From NCBI RefSeq assembly GCF_000174355.1, contig NZ_ACIS01000005.1, positions 299,274 through 363,273 on the forward strand: a stretch of DNA of 64,000 nt, read 5' to 3'. The translations under genes were made by a program, and so were the position numbers. Every line of letters starts with the position of its first letter. The first letter of the stretch is position 1. Source of the DNA: Pseudogulbenkiania ferrooxidans 2002. Lineage in GTDB: Bacteria; Pseudomonadota; Gammaproteobacteria; Burkholderiales; Chromobacteriaceae. The notes beneath the pieces were generated by a model. It worked only from the letters and a program-made list of their open reading frames with translations. It had not been told where the DNA came from and did not search any database. Shown here piece after piece: positions 36,831 to 45,299 of this stretch.

Positions 36831-37865
36831 GTGAGCATTTTTGAATTGCCCGATTTCGACGGGCATGAGCAGGTCGTTTTCGCCTCCGATTCCCAATCCG
36901 GTCTCAAAGCCATCATCGCCATCCACAACACGCACCGTGGCCCGGCCATGGGGGGCTGTCGCATGTGGGCCTATCCCGACAGCACCGCCGCCGCGACCGA
37001 TGCGTTGCGCCTGGCGCGTGGCATGACCTACAAGAACGCCATGGCTGGCCTACCCATCGGCGGTGGCAAGGCGGTCATCATCGGCGACGCCCGCACCAGC
37101 AAATCGCCCGAGCTGTTCCGTGCCCTGGGCCGCGCCATCGACCAGTTGGGCGGTCGCTACATCACGGCAGAGGACGTGGGCACCAGCCCGGCCGATATGA
37201 CCTTCGTGCGTGAGCAGACCCGCTACGTGGCCGGCCTGTCGGGCGATCTGGGCGGCACCGGCGATCCGTCGCCGGCAACGGCGCTGGGCGTGTTCGTGGG
37301 TATCGAAGCAGCGGTACGCCATCGCCTCGGTGTCGATTCGGTCAATGGCCTGACGGTGGCCGTGCAAGGGCTTGGGCATGTCGGGTATGATCTCGCCCGT
37401 CGCCTGCACGAGGCGGGAGCCCGCCTGATCGTCGCCGACATCGACCGTGCCAACGGCGAGCGTGCCGCGGCACAATTCGGCGCCCGCATCGTGGCCCCCG
37501 ACGAGATCGTCGATGCCCAGGCTGACGTGTTCGCCCCCTGCGCCCTGGGCGCGGTGTTGAACCGACAGACCCTGCCACGACTCAAATGCTCCGTCGTCGC
37601 CGGTGCGGCCAACAATCAGCTCGCGACCGATGACATCGGCGAAATGCTGCGCGATGCCGGTGTGCTGTACGCCCCGGATTACGTCATCAACGCCGGCGGC
37701 ATCATCAAGGTCTGCGCCGAGTACCTGCAAGAGCCGGTGGACAGCGTGGAAGACCGTGTGCGCGCCATCTCCGGGACGCTGGACGAAGTGTTCCAGATGG
37801 CCGAGCGCGACGGCATCGCCACCAGCCGCGCCGCGGACACGCTGGCGCGTGCACGCTTCGCCTGA
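36831..37865 (+). CDS. Leucine/valine/phenylalanine-type amino acid dehydrogenase
   Basis: 344 residues, GTG start with GGAG 9 nt upstream. Glu/Leu/Phe/Val dehydrogenase family, octamer-type short form. Gly-rich and catalytic segments: NTHRGPAMGGCRMW, LARGMTYKNAMAGLPIGGGKAVI (both catalytic lysines), ITAEDVGTSPADM and the NAD-binding VAVQGLGHVGYDLARRLHEAGARLIVADID. Oxidatively deaminates a branched-chain or aromatic amino acid to its keto acid. Side-chain specificity cannot be told by eye. Stands alone and is followed by a strong terminator. Confidence 0.9.
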   Translation: MSIFELPDFDGHEQVVFASDSQSGLKAIIAIHNTHRGPAMGGCRMWAYPDSTAAATDALRLARGMTYKNAMAGLPIGGGKAVIIGDARTSKSPELFRALGRAIDQLGGRYITAEDVGTSPADMTFVREQTRYVAGLSGDLGGTGDPSPATALGVFVGIEAAVRHRLGVDSVNGLTVAVQGLGHVGYDLARRLHEAGARLIVADIDRANGERAAAQFGARIVAPDEIVDAQADVFAPCALGAVLNRQTLPRLKCSVVAGAANNQLATDDIGEMLRDAGVLYAPDYVINAGGIIKVCAEYLQEPVDSVEDRVRAISGTLDEVFQMAERDGIATSRAADTLARARFA

Positions 37866-37915
37866 AAGCACTGCGTCTTGCGCGGAGCGGCTACGCCGCT
37901 CCGTGTCGGTAAATA

Positions 37916-37947
37916 CGCCGCCTTCCTCGAGGGGAGGCGGCGTTTTC
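37916..37947 (+). terminator. Rho-independent terminator of the dehydrogenase gene
   Basis: Stem CGCCGCCT (37916-37923) with AGGCGGCG (37935-37942), extended inside by CC/GG pairs, then TTTT. A second perfect 9-bp hairpin, CGGAGCGGC/GCCGCTCCG with loop TAC, lies just before it at 37883-37903. Confidence 0.85.
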
Positions 37948-38034
37948 GATCGCTCCGGCGACAACCAAACAACAACGAAATGATACCCGTCGGGCGACGA
38001 CGGCCATGATGACGCAACAAAGGGTAGGGCAACG

Positions 38035-38835
38035 ATGATAGGCATGTTCGATTCCGGACTGGGCGGACTCTCGGTGTGGCGCGAGCTGACCCGGCTGCTG
38101 CCGCAGGAGCCGGTGATCTACCTCGCCGACCGCGCCTATTGCCCTTATGGCGGGCGCAGCCACGAGGACATCCTGGCCCGATCGGAAAAAATCACCCGCT
38201 ACCTGGTCGAGCAGGGCGCAAGACTGATCGTCATCGCCTGCAATACGGCCACCAGCGCCGCCGCGCGTGAATTGCGCCGACGCCACCCCGAGCTGCCCAT
38301 CGTCGGCATGGAGCCGGCGGTCAAACCGGCGGCCCTGCACTCGCGCAGCGGGCAAATCGCCGTGCTGGCGACCCGCGCCACCTTGAAGGGTGACAAGTTC
38401 CTGGAGCTGAAGGCGCAGTACGACGACAGTGTCGACATACTGCCGCTACCGGGCGATGGCTTCGTCGAACTGGTGGAGAATGGCGACCTCGCCAGCGAAC
38501 AGGCGCAACGCGTGGTGGAGCGTCAGTTGCAGCCCCTGCGGGCTCACACCGTCGACCAGGTGGTGCTGGGCTGCACTCATTACCCGTTTCTCTCCCCCCT
38601 GATCGAGCGTGCGCTACCCGCTGGCGTCAAGCTGATCGATCCGGCACGGGCGGTCAGCCTGCAGGCCGAACGTCTGTTGCAGCGGCACGGCCTCTCCAGC
38701 CCCCCGGGCACCGTGCCAGCCCATCGTTTCGTCACCACCGGTGAAGCACCCGGCATGCGCCATTTTCTACGTCAGGTCCTGGGGCATCATGCCGAGGTGG
38801 ATACGGTGGACCTCGATCGCATCCCCGCCCATTGA
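38035..38835 (+). CDS. murI: Glutamate racemase
   Basis: 266 residues. Interconverts L- and D-glutamate for peptidoglycan without cofactor. MIGMFDSGLGGLSVWREL opens the protein. Catalytic cysteines are in IACNTATSAA (around residue 71) and LGCTHYPFL (around residue 182), with YLADRAYCPYGGRS also conserved. Single gene, convergent with the following channel gene with only 6 bp between stops. Confidence 0.95.
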   Translation: MIGMFDSGLGGLSVWRELTRLLPQEPVIYLADRAYCPYGGRSHEDILARSEKITRYLVEQGARLIVIACNTATSAAARELRRRHPELPIVGMEPAVKPAALHSRSGQIAVLATRATLKGDKFLELKAQYDDSVDILPLPGDGFVELVENGDLASEQAQRVVERQLQPLRAHTVDQVVLGCTHYPFLSPLIERALPAGVKLIDPARAVSLQAERLLQRHGLSSPPGTVPAHRFVTTGEAPGMRHFLRQVLGHHAEVDTVDLDRIPAH

Positions 38836-38841
38836 GGCGGC

Positions 38842-40506
38842 TTATAAAAACGGCCAGCGCGTCCCCAGCAGTTTCAGCAGGTCGTTTTTTCTCAAGTGTC
38901 CCAGCAGCTCGCCCTTAGCTCCGATCACCGGCAGCCGCTCGCCGTGGTGGGCGGTCATCAATTCCAGGCTTTCGGCCAGGCTCATGTCGGCGCTGACGCG
39001 GGGAAAATCCAGACGTATCAACGCGTCGGGAATTCGGCGGTCCGGATCGCTTTCCTGTCGTTGAATAGCATGAAACTCGTGGATCGGCACCGCACCCATG
39101 AAGCCTCGCCGGGGATCGGTGATGTAGACATGCTGCCAGCGCCAGTGGGCAAAGGCATCCGCCAGTTGCCGCAGGCTGGCGGGGTAGGGAAGATGCGGCG
39201 TGTTCTTCTGCATGATGTCGAGCACGGCATGTCGGTCCTTTTCGCTCTTGGGCAGGGCATGGGCGTAAATCGAGCGGCAACCGAGCAGGCGGACGGTCAG
39301 ATGCGCGGTGGCTACCGCCAGCATCAGCGGTACGGCAGCGCCGGGCGTGCGGGTCATCTCAAGAAGCATGATGATGGCCATGAGTGGGGCCTGGGTGGCG
39401 GCGGCCAAGAAGGCCCCCATGCCGGCCACCACCCACAAGGGACCGGCCGGCTGGCCGGTCAGTCCGGTTATCGCATGGCCGCACACGGCGCCCAGAACGG
39501 CACCGACGAACAGGGTCGGCGTGAAGATGCCCCCCACCGCCCCCGAGCCGGTGGCGGCCGCGGTGGCCAGCAGCTTGCAGGTCAGCACGCCCAGCAGCAA
39601 ACCGAGCGGCCAGGCGGTGTGCAGCAGCTGGCCGACGGTCCTGTAGCCGTTGCCCCATACGTGGGGCGTGAGTAGCGACAAGCCGCCGACGAAGGCCCCT
39701 CCCAGTCCCAGCTTGAGCCATAGCGGCAGCGGCAGTTGGCCGAAGATGGCCTTGCTCCGATGCAACAAGAGCTGAAAACCTGGCGTGAGCAGGCCGGCAA
39801 CGATGCCCAGCAGCGCGAACCCTAACCCGCTGCTGTCTCCCTGTGTGGTCAGCGGGGGCAGTTGATAGATAGCGGTGTCGGCAAACAGGCAGGCGCTGGT
39901 CAGCTGCGCGCCGGCGGCCGCCAGCAGCAAGGGGCCCAGTGTTTCGATGGTGACCGAGCGCAGGATGATTTCACCGACGAACAACGCACCGGCAACAGGT
40001 GTGTTGTAGGCTGCACTGACGCCGGCGGCGGCACCGCAGGCCAGCCACAGGCGGCGGTGGGCCGTGCCGAGCCGGGCCAGCGCAGCCGGCAGGCTACCGG
40101 CCAGGGCAGCCAGCTGGATCATCGAACCTTCCCGTCCGATCGAGCTGCCCGAGACAATGGACATGGCCGACGAGGCGGCACGCAGCAGGGTGGCACGCAG
40201 TGAGAGCCGGCCATCGCCCAAAGCAATGCTTTCCATGTAGTCGGAAGCATGCTGCCGAATCTGCGGGAGCTGTTGCAGGATCCACCCCGCCGCGATGCCT
40301 CCGATGACGGGCGTCAGCACGCGCAGCCCGGGGGAGAGAGCGCCGGCCACCTGCACCGGACCACCATCGCCGCCGAACAGCCAGCGGCTCGCGCCATCGA
40401 GCAGCAGTCGGAAACCGTGAGTCGCCAGGGCGCCCAGGCAACCGGTGAGGGCTGCCACCGCCAGTAGCAGCGGCAGCCCGAACGGGGAGGAACGATGCGG
40501 AGTCAT
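38842..40506 (-). CDS. Second ClcB-type chloride channel/antiporter with CBS pair
   Basis: 554 residues. Same architecture as the protein at 25601-27310: SGSSIGREGSMIQLAALAGS with the gating glutamate, ALGDGRLSLRATL replacing GSGIP, GAVGGIFTPTLFVGAVLG, then two CBS motifs (VYITDPRRGFMGAVPIHEF and LPVIGAKGELLGHLRKNDLLKLLG). The two are paralogues but clearly diverged. The ATG at 40506 fits the family. Its start is 7 bp from the end of the choline-binding gene, so it may be cotranscribed with the betC locus. Confidence 0.88.
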   Translation of the reverse strand: MTPHRSSPFGLPLLLAVAALTGCLGALATHGFRLLLDGASRWLFGGDGGPVQVAGALSPGLRVLTPVIGGIAAGWILQQLPQIRQHASDYMESIALGDGRLSLRATLLRAASSAMSIVSGSSIGREGSMIQLAALAGSLPAALARLGTAHRRLWLACGAAAGVSAAYNTPVAGALFVGEIILRSVTIETLGPLLLAAAGAQLTSACLFADTAIYQLPPLTTQGDSSGLGFALLGIVAGLLTPGFQLLLHRSKAIFGQLPLPLWLKLGLGGAFVGGLSLLTPHVWGNGYRTVGQLLHTAWPLGLLLGVLTCKLLATAAATGSGAVGGIFTPTLFVGAVLGAVCGHAITGLTGQPAGPLWVVAGMGAFLAAATQAPLMAIIMLLEMTRTPGAAVPLMLAVATAHLTVRLLGCRSIYAHALPKSEKDRHAVLDIMQKNTPHLPYPASLRQLADAFAHWRWQHVYITDPRRGFMGAVPIHEFHAIQRQESDPDRRIPDALIRLDFPRVSADMSLAESLELMTAHHGERLPVIGAKGELLGHLRKNDLLKLLGTRWPFL

Positions 40507-40513
40507 GCCCGGC

Positions 40514-41464
40514 TTACTTGAGCTGCAGCGCCTTCTTAACGGCCGCCAGGCCGTCTCCACCCTGGGTGGTCTGCACGCCGGCCAGCCAACTCGCCAGAAG
40601 CTCCGGCGATTGCTTCAACGCCGCCCTGGTCGCGACCTTGGCATCCTGCTTCTTGTCGAGGATGTCGCTGATGATGCGGTTTTCCAGATCGACGTTGAAC
40701 TTCATCTGGGCGAACAGCTTGCCGGCATTGGGGCACTGGCTGGCAAAGCCCTTGCGCGTGACGGTATGCACGCTGGCGCTGCCGTAGTTGGGGCCGAAGT
40801 AAGCGTCGCCACCGGCCAGGTAGTTCAGCTTGAACTTGGTGTTCATGGCGTGCGGTTCCCAGGCGAGGAACACCACGAAATCCTTGGCGGCGACCTTGCG
40901 GGTGACCTGGCTCAGCATGCCGGCCTCGCTGGATTCCACCAGCTGCCAGTCACCCAGGTTGAAGTCCTTGGCCTTGATCATGTTCTGGATGTTGCGGTTG
41001 GCCGGGGCTCCCGCTTCGATGCCATAGATCTTGTGCCCGAACCGATCGGCGTGTTTCTGCAGATCGGCAAAGCTCTTCACCCCCGCGGCGGCGACGTAGG
41101 AGGGCACGGCCAGGGTGAATTTCGCCTGATCGAGGTTGCTTTGCAGCGATACGATCGAGCCATCCTGGAGAGGTCCTTCCACCATCGGTTTCTGGGCCGG
41201 CATCCAGTTGCCGAGAAACACGTCGGCCTGGCCCATCTGAAGACCGCGATAGATGATCGGAACCGACAGCGTGTCGGCTTTCTGGTGATAACCCAGCGCC
41301 TCCAGCACGATGCCGGCAATGGCGTTGGTGGCCGAGATATCCGCCCAGCCTGGTTCGGGCATGCGGATGGTGGTGCAGGACTCGGGATCGGCAGCCCAGG
41401 CGGCGTGGCCGGCGCTCAGTGCCAACAGCGCGCATGACAGGGTAAACGTGTGTGTGTAACGCAT
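40514..41464 (-). CDS. choX: Choline/betaine ABC transporter periplasmic binding protein
   Basis: 316 residues. Signal peptide MRYTHTFTLSCALLALSAGHAAWA; mature OpuAC-type binding protein. Aromatic-box and family segments: CTTIRMPEPGWADISATNAIAGIVLEALGY, VFLGNWMPAQ, GIEAGAPANRNIQNMI and VVFLAWEPHAMNTKF. Resembles choline-specific ChoX. No permease or ATPase gene accompanies it here, so those must be elsewhere. It follows choline-sulfatase on the same strand by 31 bp, consistent with scavenging choline sulfate and choline. Confidence 0.88.
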   Translation of the reverse strand: MRYTHTFTLSCALLALSAGHAAWAADPESCTTIRMPEPGWADISATNAIAGIVLEALGYHQKADTLSVPIIYRGLQMGQADVFLGNWMPAQKPMVEGPLQDGSIVSLQSNLDQAKFTLAVPSYVAAAGVKSFADLQKHADRFGHKIYGIEAGAPANRNIQNMIKAKDFNLGDWQLVESSEAGMLSQVTRKVAAKDFVVFLAWEPHAMNTKFKLNYLAGGDAYFGPNYGSASVHTVTRKGFASQCPNAGKLFAQMKFNVDLENRIISDILDKKQDAKVATRAALKQSPELLASWLAGVQTTQGGDGLAAVKKALQLK

Positions 41465-41495
41465 GGTACCTGCTCCTTCGTTTGGGCGATGGGAT

Positions 41496-43025
41496 TCAAC
41501 CACCGTGTCCGTGAACTTTGGGGAAGCGCGCCATTGCTTCGAGCGTGTCGAGCTCGATGTGGTTGCGCATGTATTTCTGGCTGGCATCCTGGAAGGGTTG
41601 GAAGTCCCACGCCTTGCGTTGCCCCATCGTTTGCGCCTCGTAGTGGAAGCGCCGGCGTTGCTGGCTGGCCAAAACTTCCTGATGCAGCGCGGGCAGGTCC
41701 CAGCGTTCGGCCACCTCCCGGCGCAGGGCGTGCATGCGGTCGGCCTGGCTCGGGTCGTCCGCCAGATTGTTTCGCTCCAGCGGATCCACGCGCAGATCGT
41801 ACAACTGGTCCAGATCGACGGGGCTGTGAATGTACTTGAAGCCGCCGCGCCGGATCATCACGAGCGGGGCGATGGCACCTTCGCCGAGGTATTCGCCGAT
41901 GACTTCATCGTGCCCGCCTTGCCCGGCGAGATGAGGCCACAGGCTGCGCCCGTCGAGGGGTTCTGGGGGGGCGGGGCTATCGCCGTCATGCGCGAGGTCC
42001 ACCAGCGTGGGCAGTATGTCGGTCAGCGAGACCGAGGCGCCGACACGGCCGGCAGGGAAGCGTGCCGGTGCATTGACGATCAGCGGCACGCGGGCAGCGC
42101 CCTCGAAGAAATTCATCTTGTACCAGAGTCCGCGCTCTCCCAGCATGTCACCATGATCCGCCAGCAGGATGACGATGGTGTCGTCGGCCTGACCGGTCTG
42201 CAGCAGGGCGTCCAGCACCGCGCCGATCTGGTCGTCAACGAAGGAGACCGCGCCGTAATAGGCATGTCGGGCATTGCGAATCTGCTCGTCGCTGAGCGGG
42301 GTGCTGTCCATATCGCTGACATAGCGCAGCCGCAGGCTGTGCGGGTCGGCCTTCACGTCAGCCGCCGTGACCTTGGGCATATCGATCTCGTCGTGGCAGT
42401 AGCGGTCCCAGTAGCGCTGCGGGATGGCGTACGGATCGTGCGGGTGGGTCAGCGAGACCACCATGCAGAACGGCCGCGGGTCGTTGCCGCGGGCGAGGTC
42501 GAACAGCTTCTGCCGCGCGGCGAACACCACCTCCTCATCGAAATCGAGCTGGTTGGTCCGCACGCAGACGCCGGCATCGATCACCGAGCCCATATTGTGA
42601 TACCAGCTGGGACGCACTTCGGGCTGCGTCCAGTCCGGCGTCCAACCGAAGTCGGCAGGGTAGATGTCGGTGGTCAGGCGATCTTCAAAACCGTGCAGCT
42701 GGTCGGCGCCACAGAAATGCATTTTCCCGGAGAGGATGGTGTGGTAGCCGGCATGGCGCAGGTAGTGGCCGAAGGTCAGGACTTCCGACGGCAATTCCGA
42801 TGCATTGTCGTAGCCGTGGATGCGCGAGGGAAGCTTGCCGGACATGAATACGTAGCGGGCAGGTGCGCACAGCGGGCTGTTGGTGTAGGCCGAATCGAAC
42901 ACCACCCCGGAGTGGGCCAGTTTGTCGATGTTGGGGGTTTGGCAGACGGTATTGCCGTAGGCGGCCAAAGCGCCCGGCGTCAATTGGTCGGCCATCAGAA
43001 TCAGGATGTTGGGTTTCTTGCTCAC
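41496..43025 (-). CDS. betC: Choline-sulfatase
   Basis: 509 residues from the GTG at 43025, which has GGGAG 6 nt upstream; an ATG at 43043 gives six more residues. Alkaline-phosphatase-like sulfatase: LILMADQLTPGALAAYGN (metal Asp), the CxAxR formylglycine site LCAPARYVFMSGKLPSRIHGYDN near residue 53, LTHPHDPY and LADHGDMLGERGLWYKMNFFEGAARVPLI. The C-terminal extension (RRRFHYEAQTMGQRKAWDFQPFQDASQKYMRNHIELD) is characteristic of BetC. Hydrolyses choline-O-sulfate to choline and sulfate in the cytoplasm; a sulfatase-modifying enzyme is required and not seen here. Confidence 0.93.
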   Translation of the reverse strand: MSKKPNILILMADQLTPGALAAYGNTVCQTPNIDKLAHSGVVFDSAYTNSPLCAPARYVFMSGKLPSRIHGYDNASELPSEVLTFGHYLRHAGYHTILSGKMHFCGADQLHGFEDRLTTDIYPADFGWTPDWTQPEVRPSWYHNMGSVIDAGVCVRTNQLDFDEEVVFAARQKLFDLARGNDPRPFCMVVSLTHPHDPYAIPQRYWDRYCHDEIDMPKVTAADVKADPHSLRLRYVSDMDSTPLSDEQIRNARHAYYGAVSFVDDQIGAVLDALLQTGQADDTIVILLADHGDMLGERGLWYKMNFFEGAARVPLIVNAPARFPAGRVGASVSLTDILPTLVDLAHDGDSPAPPEPLDGRSLWPHLAGQGGHDEVIGEYLGEGAIAPLVMIRRGGFKYIHSPVDLDQLYDLRVDPLERNNLADDPSQADRMHALRREVAERWDLPALHQEVLASQQRRRFHYEAQTMGQRKAWDFQPFQDASQKYMRNHIELDTLEAMARFPKVHGHGG

Positions 43026-43130
43026 GACGCGCTCCCTTGTCATTGGCTTGGCTTATGCTTGGAAACAATGTAGCGTCTGATAACAACCGTGTGAACGCTA
43101 TAAAATGATATGAAGGCATAAGATAACGAT

Positions 43131-44075
43131 ATGGCAAAACCATCCCGGCTTCCGGCCTTGCACACCTTGCTCTATTTCGAAGCGGCCGCGCGCCACCTCA
43201 ATTTCACGGCGGCGGCGGCCGAGCTTGGCAGCACGCAGCCGGCGGTCAGCTTGCGCGTGGGGCAATTGGAAAGCGAACTCGGCGTCCCCTTGTTCACGCG
43301 GCGCCATCGCGGAGTGAGCCTGACGGCGGACGGAGCGCGTCTCTTCGAAGCGGTGCGTCAGGGGCTGGACCTGATCGGGGAAGTGACCGGGGAGATACTG
43401 GCGCGCCGGCGCCAGCCCTTGCTCACCCTGGCAACCGACTTCGGTTTTGCCGCCTATTGGTTGATGCCGCGCTTGCCTGCGCTAAGAGAGGAGATGCCGG
43501 AGCTGGAAGTCAGGATCATCACCTCGCAGCAGGCGATCGACCTGCGCGACGAGGTGATCGATGTCGCCATTGCCTTCGGCGAAGGGCACTGGCCGGGCTG
43601 CGTGGCCGAGAAGCTGCTGCCGGAAAGTGTCGTGCCCGTGTGCAGCCCGTCCTTCCTCGCGGCGTCGGACTGGCGGCGCGAGACGATTCCCTGGGCCGAG
43701 GTACCCTTGCTTCACCTGGAGCGTCCCACCCCGGCACGTTGGATGGACTGGCCCGACTGGTTCCAGCGGCATCGGCTGCCCGATCATCATCCGGGGCACG
43801 ACCTGACCTTCAACAATTATCCCTTGGTGCTTCAGGCCGCCATGAGCGGACAGGGCGTGGCCTTGGGCTGGCTGCCGCTGGTGCAGGATCTGCTGGCAGG
43901 TGGACAACTGGTCAGTCTGGTCGATGCGCCGATCACGACGCCGCGCGGCTATTTTTTGGTGCTGCGGGAGTCGACCCGATTGACGGGCGTAATTGGGCGT
44001 TTCCGACGCTGGGCGCGTGAGGTGTGCGCGAATGGCACTCAGGAACAGGCTGGGCCGGGCGGTACATCCGCATAG
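43131..44075 (+). CDS. LysR-family regulator of choline sulfate use
   Basis: 314 residues. The helix-turn-helix LPALHTLLYFEAAARHLNFTAAAAELGSTQPAVSLRVGQLESELGVPLF is of the GcvA-like type, followed by an effector domain. Divergent from betC with 105 bp between starts, the arrangement of the choline-sulfate-utilisation regulators found beside betC in other proteobacteria. Ligand presumably choline sulfate or choline. Confidence 0.87.
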   Translation: MAKPSRLPALHTLLYFEAAARHLNFTAAAAELGSTQPAVSLRVGQLESELGVPLFTRRHRGVSLTADGARLFEAVRQGLDLIGEVTGEILARRRQPLLTLATDFGFAAYWLMPRLPALREEMPELEVRIITSQQAIDLRDEVIDVAIAFGEGHWPGCVAEKLLPESVVPVCSPSFLAASDWRRETIPWAEVPLLHLERPTPARWMDWPDWFQRHRLPDHHPGHDLTFNNYPLVLQAAMSGQGVALGWLPLVQDLLAGGQLVSLVDAPITTPRGYFLVLRESTRLTGVIGRFRRWAREVCANGTQEQAGPGGTSA

Positions 44076-44162
44076 GGTGACGACAAGAGGTCAGGCAGGC
44101 GGGGAGCTGGCTCGCGAAACCGGGCGGAGCCGTCGGCGTGGTCGACACGCCGCATCAAAACG

Positions 44163-44190
44163 GCCCGGCAGCCGCCTTCGGGTGCCGGGC
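44163..44190 (-). terminator. Terminator of the fds operon
   Basis: On the minus strand, GCCCGGCA pairs with TGCCGGGC (44190-44183 with 44170-44163) and is followed by CGTTTTG. It lies 24 bp beyond the fdsD stop. Confidence 0.7.
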
Positions 44191-44213
44191 GTTGGGGCTA
44201 CCCGCTCGGGCGA

Positions 44214-44438
44214 TCAGACCTTCCAGTCGTCATCGGCCTGCAGTGCTTCGAGTACGATCCCGCTCAATTCAGCACCGTCGCCTTGCTGCAGGTACTGCTG
44301 CAGTTCGCGGCGCATGCGCGGTTCCCAGAAGCGTTTGATGTGTTGCGAAATGCCCGCGAGGGCTTCCTGGCGATCCGGCATGGCCTCGAAGAAGCTGCCG
44401 ATCTGGTTGGCCATGCGGGTCAGGTGATGTGTATCCAT
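44214..44438 (-). CDS. fdsD: Formate dehydrogenase subunit delta
   Basis: 74 residues. MDTHHLTRMANQIGSFFEAMPDRQEALAGISQHIKRFWEPRMRR is the FdsD signature. Small subunit needed, with FdsC, for active molybdenum formate dehydrogenase of the FdsGBA type. Last gene of the operon, 15 nt after fdhD. Confidence 0.93.
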   Translation of the reverse strand: MDTHHLTRMANQIGSFFEAMPDRQEALAGISQHIKRFWEPRMRRELQQYLQQGDGAELSGIVLEALQADDDWKV

Positions 44439-44453
44439 GGTGCATTCTCGGTT

Positions 44454-45299
44454 TCAATCGGAGGAGCGTGGGAGCGGGGCGACGATACGTTCGGCATGGC
44501 TATAGGCGACCCAGCGCTCGGGGCGGGCAAAGCCGATCAGGCACAGGCCGGCCTGTTGGGCAAGGTCCACCGCGAGCCGGGTCGGAGCCGAAATCGCCAC
44601 CAGGGTGGAGAAGCCGGCGGTCACGGTTTTTTGCACCATTTCCATGCTGGCGCGACTGGTGACCACCATGAAGCCATCGCGCTCGGCGGGGTGCGAGGCC
44701 AAGGCCGCACCGATCAGTTTGTCGAGGGCGTTGTGGCGGCCGACGTCTTCACGCAACAAACGCAGCTCGCCGCTGTCGTCGCACCAGGCGGCGGCGTGCG
44801 TCGCCCCGGTAACTTGCTGCAGTGCCTGATGCCGGCGCAACCCGGTCAGGGCACGCCGCACCGCCTCGGCATCCAGCGTTCGCGGCTGCGCCAGAGGCCG
44901 CAAGGGACGAATGGCGCGCGCCAGGCTTTCGGTCCCGCATAACCCGCAGCCGGTGCGGCCGGTGAGGTTGCGGCGCATTTCCTTGAGCCGGGCGAAGCAG
45001 CCGGCGGCAATCTCGAGCTTGACCGTGATGCCGTCGCAGCCCGTCTCCACCTGGATGTCGAACACTTCTTTCGGCGTGTCGACGATGCCCTCGCTGACGG
45101 CAAAACCCAGCGCGAAGTCTTCCAGGTCGAGCGGAGTCGCCAGCATCACCGCGTGCGAGATGCCGTTGAACTCCAGCGCCACCGGAATTTCTTCGGCCAA
45201 GGTGTCGAGGCTATCGGCCACCACCCCGTTTTGCCAGGTTTGCACCTGACGGGTGGTGGCGCCGCTGGGGCTAGGTGAGGACTCGGGCGCCCCCATCAT
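44454..45299 (-). CDS. fdhD: FdhD/FdsC sulfurtransferase accessory protein
   Basis: 281 residues. Transfers sulfur to the molybdenum cofactor before insertion in formate dehydrogenase. Key motif GRTGCGLCGTESL carries the two catalytic cysteines; LREDVGRHNALDKLIGAAL and VVTSRASMEMVQKTV are also conserved. The ATG at 45299 overlaps the fdsA stop; a second ATG follows immediately. A longer ORF to 45647 is a frame-shadow of fdsA. Confidence 0.93.
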   Translation of the reverse strand: MMGAPESSPSPSGATTRQVQTWQNGVVADSLDTLAEEIPVALEFNGISHAVMLATPLDLEDFALGFAVSEGIVDTPKEVFDIQVETGCDGITVKLEIAAGCFARLKEMRRNLTGRTGCGLCGTESLARAIRPLRPLAQPRTLDAEAVRRALTGLRRHQALQQVTGATHAAAWCDDSGELRLLREDVGRHNALDKLIGAALASHPAERDGFMVVTSRASMEMVQKTVTAGFSTLVAISAPTRLAVDLAQQAGLCLIGFARPERWVAYSHAERIVAPLPRSSD

